Shown piece after piece: positions 61,335-64,000 of a DNA stretch of 64,000 nucleotides. A program made the position numbers and the translations under genes. Under the pieces are notes generated by a model. That model was not told the origin of the DNA. It worked only from the letters and a program-made list of their open reading frames with translations, and did not search any database. The stretch's first letter is position 1. Every line of letters starts with the position of its first letter. The DNA is from Mycobacterium sp. NS-7484 (GTDB lineage Bacteria; Actinomycetota; Actinomycetes; Mycobacteriales; Mycobacteriaceae), in assembly GCF_001953975.1 (NCBI RefSeq), contig NZ_MBEJ01000077.1:22939-86938 (forward strand). Reading direction: 5' to 3'.

Positions 61335-62348
61335 TTACACCCGCAGCACCGCCGCACCGGCGATGCGCCCGGCACTGAGATCGAGCAGCGCCTCGTCGGC
61401 ACGGTCCAGCGGATAGACCGGTGCACTGACCGCCAACCGGTGTTCGCCCGCGAACGCCAGGAAATCGCGGGCATCGGCCCTTGTGTTGGCGGTGACCGAG
61501 CGAATCTCGCGTTCTTCGAACAGATGTCGCCGGTAGTTCAGGGCCGGGATGTCGCTCAGATGAATGCCCGCGATCGCCAGCACACCACCGCGGTCCAGGG
61601 CCGCCAACGCGGGCAGGACCAGATCACCCACCGGGGCGAACAGGATTGCCGCATCCAAGGGTTCGGGCGGCAAGTCGGCACTCCCCTGCACCGACGACGC
61701 ACCCAACGTCAGCGCGAGTTCGCGGGCCCGCTCACCGCGGGTCATCACGTGCACGCGGGCACCGCGCGCCAGCGCCACCTGTGCCGTCAGGTGCGCGCTA
61801 CCCCCGAAACCGTAGAGACCCAGGCGGCCGCCGGCGGGCAGATCGGTGCGCAACAGCGCCCGATAGCCGATGATTCCCGCGCACAACAACGGCGCGAGCT
61901 CGACGTCTGAGTACCCGACCGGCAGCCGGAGTGCGAATGCACTGGGCACGGTGGTGAATTCGGCATACCCGCCGTCGGCATCCCACCCGGTGTAGCGCGA
62001 CGACGGACACAGATTCTCCCGTCCGCGCAGACAGTACCTGCACTGTCCGCAGGTATGACGCAGCCAGGCGACGCCCACGCGGTCGCCGCAGCTGAAGCCG
62101 ACGGTATCCGCGCCGACTGCGACCACCTCACCGACGACCTCGTGCCCGGGGATGACGTGCGGCCGGTGTACCGGCAGATCCCCTTCGGCCACGTGCAGGT
62201 CGGTGCGGCACACCCCGCAGGCCCGTACCTTGACGAGCAGCTCCCCGGCTCCGGGCTGCGAGATTCCCACGCTGACCCGGTGCAGCGGTCGCGAGCCCAT
62301 CGGTCCGGGATCGACCACCTGCCAGGCGGTCATCGCCCGGGTGGGCAT
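61335..62348 (-). CDS. adhA: Zinc-dependent alcohol dehydrogenase (AdhA-like)
   Basis: Protein of 337 aa of the medium-chain dehydrogenase family. Catalytic Zn site: CGVCRTDLH (about 43-51) and GHEVVGEV (about 68). The structural Zn lobe has [15 protein letters not shown] (four Cys, about 100-114). NAD motif [10 protein letters not shown] (about 177-186) has the glycine-rich turn. It is related to Rv1862 by position: together with the YeaQ-like and apa genes it repeats the Rv1860-1862 order. ATG 62348 is chosen; ATG 62333 is an alternative. It follows the YeaQ-like gene by 11 bp in one operon. Confidence 0.88.
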   Translation of the reverse strand: MPTRAMTAWQVVDPGPMGSRPLHRVSVGISQPGAGELLVKVRACGVCRTDLHVAEGDLPVHRPHVIPGHEVVGEVVAVGADTVGFSCGDRVGVAWLRHTCGQCRYCLRGRENLCPSSRYTGWDADGGYAEFTTVPSAFALRLPVGYSDVELAPLLCAGIIGYRALLRTDLPAGGRLGLYGFGGSAHLTAQVALARGARVHVMTRGERARELALTLGASSVQGSADLPPEPLDAAILFAPVGDLVLPALAALDRGGVLAIAGIHLSDIPALNYRRHLFEEREIRSVTANTRADARDFLAFAGEHRLAVSAPVYPLDRADEALLDLSAGRIAGAAVLRV

Positions 62349-62359
62349 CGCGGTACCGG

Positions 62360-62662
62360 TCAGCTGTCCCGGCGCACCATCCCGACGATCCACAACAGGA
62401 TCACCGAACCGAGGATCGCGGTGAACAGCGTGAACCACCAGCCACCGCCGGCCGTGTCGAGGAAGAAGCTGAGCAGGAATCCGCCGATGAGCGCACCGAT
62501 CACACCGATGACGATGTTCATCAGGATGCCGGCGCCACCACCTTTGACGATCTTGCCCGCGATCCACCCGGCGATCGCGCCGATGATGATGTAACCGATC
62601 CAGCCGACACTCGTCAGCGTGGAGGAACGAGCCAGGATTTCGGTAGCCGCCATTACGTCCAT
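62360..62662 (-). CDS. GlsB/YeaQ/YmgE family membrane protein (Rv1861-like)
   Basis: Protein of 100 aa with three hydrophobic helices (about 18-40: [21 protein letters not shown]; 47-68: [21 protein letters not shown]; 75-95), rich in Gly, typical of the transglycosylase-associated (YeaQ-like) family. Likely a small stress-related membrane protein. ATG 62662 follows GGAGATC. Encoded with the AdhA-like gene and next to apa as in M. tuberculosis (Rv1861). Confidence 0.85.
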   Translation of the reverse strand: MDVMAATEILARSSTLTSVGWIGYIIIGAIAGWIAGKIVKGGGAGILMNIVIGVIGALIGGFLLSFFLDTAGGGWWFTLFTAILGSVILLWIVGMVRRDS

Positions 62663-63013
62663 TGCAGATCTCCTGCCTGTCACTGGCTATGCCCAGCGGG
62701 CTCGCTGAGCCACACCCAAGGTGTACCCGCAGAACGTAACAATTCAGCTGGTCAATTGGGAACGATCAGGCTCGACCGCCGCCCGGCACAGCCGGACATC
62801 GACGGCGAAGACGTGAACGGGCAAACGCAGATCACATTGTCGCCGCCCGCGGACGTGATTACCGTTGTCTTCATCTGGCAACGCGCTGTGAAGGCAGACC
62901 GGCCCCGACCCAGAACGTCCACCAGCACGCTCTCCCCGGCCCCACCGATCACTTCCACCGCACCGCGCGGTGCCGGCAAACATCGGCCCGGCGATGGGGA
63001 CGGAGAAAGAATC
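62663..63013. other. 351-bp intergenic region without a clear gene
   Basis: Divergent region between the YeaQ-like gene (minus) and the secreted CDGP-type gene (plus). Open frames crossing it lack coding character or a convincing start. It includes a locally AT-rich stretch (GTAACAATTCAGCTGG at 62737-62752), a plausible promoter area for either flanking gene, but no clear -10/-35 pair was seen. Confidence 0.5.
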
Positions 63014-63271
63014 ATGAGGACATTTATCGGCTTGACCGCGTGTGCGCTGGCCGCCGGCGGCATCGCACTGGCCGGCGCCGCCCCGGCCGACGCCGGCTGC
63101 CAGGGTGGTTGGACGCCGTGGGGCGGCGGGACCACGTGTGACGGCCCGATCGGACAGGACGGAAGCTTTCAGCGCTGCGTGACCGCCGGGGCCATGGGCT
63201 TCGGTGGCACGAACTGCTATCTGATGAACGTCAACAACCTCGAAGGAAATGTGCCGTACGTCGGCCCCTGA
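63014..63271 (+). CDS. Small secreted CDGP-type Cys-rich protein
   Basis: Protein of 85 aa. Signal peptide (TFIGLTACALAAGGIALAGAAPADA) then a mature domain of about 57 aa with four Cys: GCQGGWTPWGGGTTCDGPIG, QRCVTAG and GTNCYLMN, probably two disulfides. The CDGP tetrapeptide is typical of a small mycobacterial exported family. The ATG at 63014 follows GGAGAAAG. Function unknown. Its 3' end lies inside a hairpin shared with apa. Confidence 0.8.
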   Translation: MRTFIGLTACALAAGGIALAGAAPADAGCQGGWTPWGGGTTCDGPIGQDGSFQRCVTAGAMGFGGTNCYLMNVNNLEGNVPYVGP

Positions 63272-63291
63272 TCGAGGTGCGACGTACGGCA
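63252..63291. terminator. Hairpin between CDGP-type gene and apa
   Basis: TGCCGTACGTCG (63252-63263) and CGACGTACGGCA (63280-63291) are perfect 12-bp arms with a 16-base loop. The left arm is in the last codons of the CDGP-type gene. No T-run follows, as is usual in mycobacteria. It can serve both convergent genes. Confidence 0.7.
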
Positions 63292-63303
63292 GCCGGGCCG
63301 TGA

Positions 63304-64000
63304 TCAGGCCGGCGGCATCATCTCCGGCGGGGCGTTGGTGACCGGCACCGGCACCCCGACACCCGGGTGGGCCGGATCAGCCGGTGGTGGCGGCGCATTG
63401 GGATCGGGCTGGGCCGCCGGCGGCGGAGTCCACGGGCGGATCGAGTTGGCCAGCGCCACGGCTGCGGCCTTGTCCACCGGATGGTTGGCCGACCCGAGCC
63501 ACACCACGAACCAGCGTTCCGGGGCCCGCTGTCCGCGCGGGGTGCCCGGAGGCGGCGGCGCACCGACCACACCGGCCCAGATCTGACCGTTGGGCTTGTT
63601 GGCGTCGGTGAACTTCACCTCGTAGTACGACGCCACACCCGTGAGGCCGTTGGCGTCCAGCGGCACCGTCTCCTGATTCACCCGGGTTCCGGGGAACGGC
63701 ATGAAGAACTCGCCCATGTCGGAGGCCAACCGGACCGCAGCCTTGGCATTGTCCGCCTCGGCGCCGGCGAACAGCTTGAGGTCGAGGCGCCCCAGCAGCA
63801 CGCTGGTGTCGTTCGGCGGCTCGGGTGTGCCTTCCGGCGGAATCTTGGTCAGCAGCGCCTGTCCGTAGGACAGTTGGGTCGCGTCGGACACCTTCCAGCC
63901 GCCGGGCACGACATAGCTGAATCCACCCGCAGCGTTGTCCACCCGGCCGGGCTCGGGGGCGGGAGGCGCCGGAGCAGGCGCGTTCGGGTCCGCGTCGGTA
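63304..64000 (-). CDS. apa: Alanine- and proline-rich secreted antigen Apa (partial, N-terminus beyond the window)
   Basis: At least 231 aa, minus strand; the 5' end lies past the right edge. The part seen starts in a Pro/Ala/Asp-rich segment ([26 protein letters not shown]). The conserved folded domain follows: [41 protein letters not shown], then ERWFVVWLG with the RWFV fibronectin-attachment motif, and a Pro-rich C-terminus. This is the fibronectin-binding glycoprotein Apa/FAP of the cell wall (Rv1860). Order apa-YeaQ-adhA matches M. tuberculosis. Signal peptide and start not visible here. Confidence 0.9.
   Translation of the reverse strand, partial: TDADPNAPAPAPPAPEPGRVDNAAGGFSYVVPGGWKVSDATQLSYGQALLTKIPPEGTPEPPNDTSVLLGRLDLKLFAGAEADNAKAAVRLASDMGEFFMPFPGTRVNQETVPLDANGLTGVASYYEVKFTDANKPNGQIWAGVVGAPPPPGTPRGQRAPERWFVVWLGSANHPVDKAAAVALANSIRPWTPPPAAQPDPNAPPPPADPAHPGVGVPVPVTNAPPEMMPPA

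Overview
The window is high-GC actinobacterial DNA, almost certainly from a free-living, rapid-grower-type mycobacterium (Mycolicibacterium). Diagnostic genes are an antigen 85 mycolyltransferase (39500-40516), an L,D-transpeptidase (8886-9665), CYP125- and CYP124-type P450s, a deazaflavin (F420)-type nitroreductase, and at the right edge the Pro/Ala-rich antigen Apa with its RWFV motif. A full-length Lon protease (42467-44806), a gene absent from M. tuberculosis, argues against a tuberculosis-complex origin. Several short blocks recall M. tuberculosis neighbourhoods (comparisons from memory, no search run): Rv1860-1862 (61335-64000), Rv1867 and Rv1869c (50270-56899), Rv1876-1877 (23703-26389), Rv2434c-2435c (35755-39380), Rv2877c-2878c (12404-13804) and Rv2266 (15036-16310).

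Left part (1-31.7 kb): lipid, steroid and redox metabolism with many regulators. Four sites fit or nearly fit the KstR pattern TnnAACnnGTTnnA. They precede a nitronate monooxygenase, a CYP125-like P450, an AhpD-like protein and an enoyl-CoA hydratase/isomerase, so these scattered genes probably form a satellite of the cholesterol regulon. Other units are a TetR/molybdopterin-oxidoreductase pair, a FadR-type regulator with a fatty-acid hydroxylase-like membrane protein, a DsbE/CcdA pair and CYP124. Iron storage follows: bfrA (bacterioferritin) diverges from an operon with an IdeR-box-like sequence that encodes an internally duplicated alpha/beta protein and a Bfd-type [2Fe-2S] ferredoxin. This suggests a store-and-release iron switch.

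Middle part (31-51 kb): a TPR protein, a deaminase, a GH13 glycosidase and DUF1810. Then comes a two-gene signalling unit, a membrane cyclase-like protein overlapping a MscS channel with a cyclic-nucleotide-binding fold, in which both partners have lost canonical catalytic or ligand residues. It is followed by antigen 85, a sulfite-oxidase-like membrane protein, Lon, an acyltransferase, the CycA-type permease, and a DUF2236 oxygenase-like gene flanked by two related tiny membrane proteins.

Right part (51-64 kb): a tightly coupled pair made of a protein with two winged-helix-like segments and a 1042-residue protein with two P-loop ATPase modules, the second HerA-like. No nuclease partner is visible. 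This pair is the best candidate here for an undescribed system. It is followed by a thiolase-like protein, phosphoketolase, a CPBP protease, a CGNR regulator, a zinc alcohol dehydrogenase and Apa. Most of the window is densely packed, with many 1-8 bp start/stop overlaps and convergent genes overlapping at their 3' ends. No tRNA, rRNA, insertion sequence, prophage or CRISPR array was recognised.
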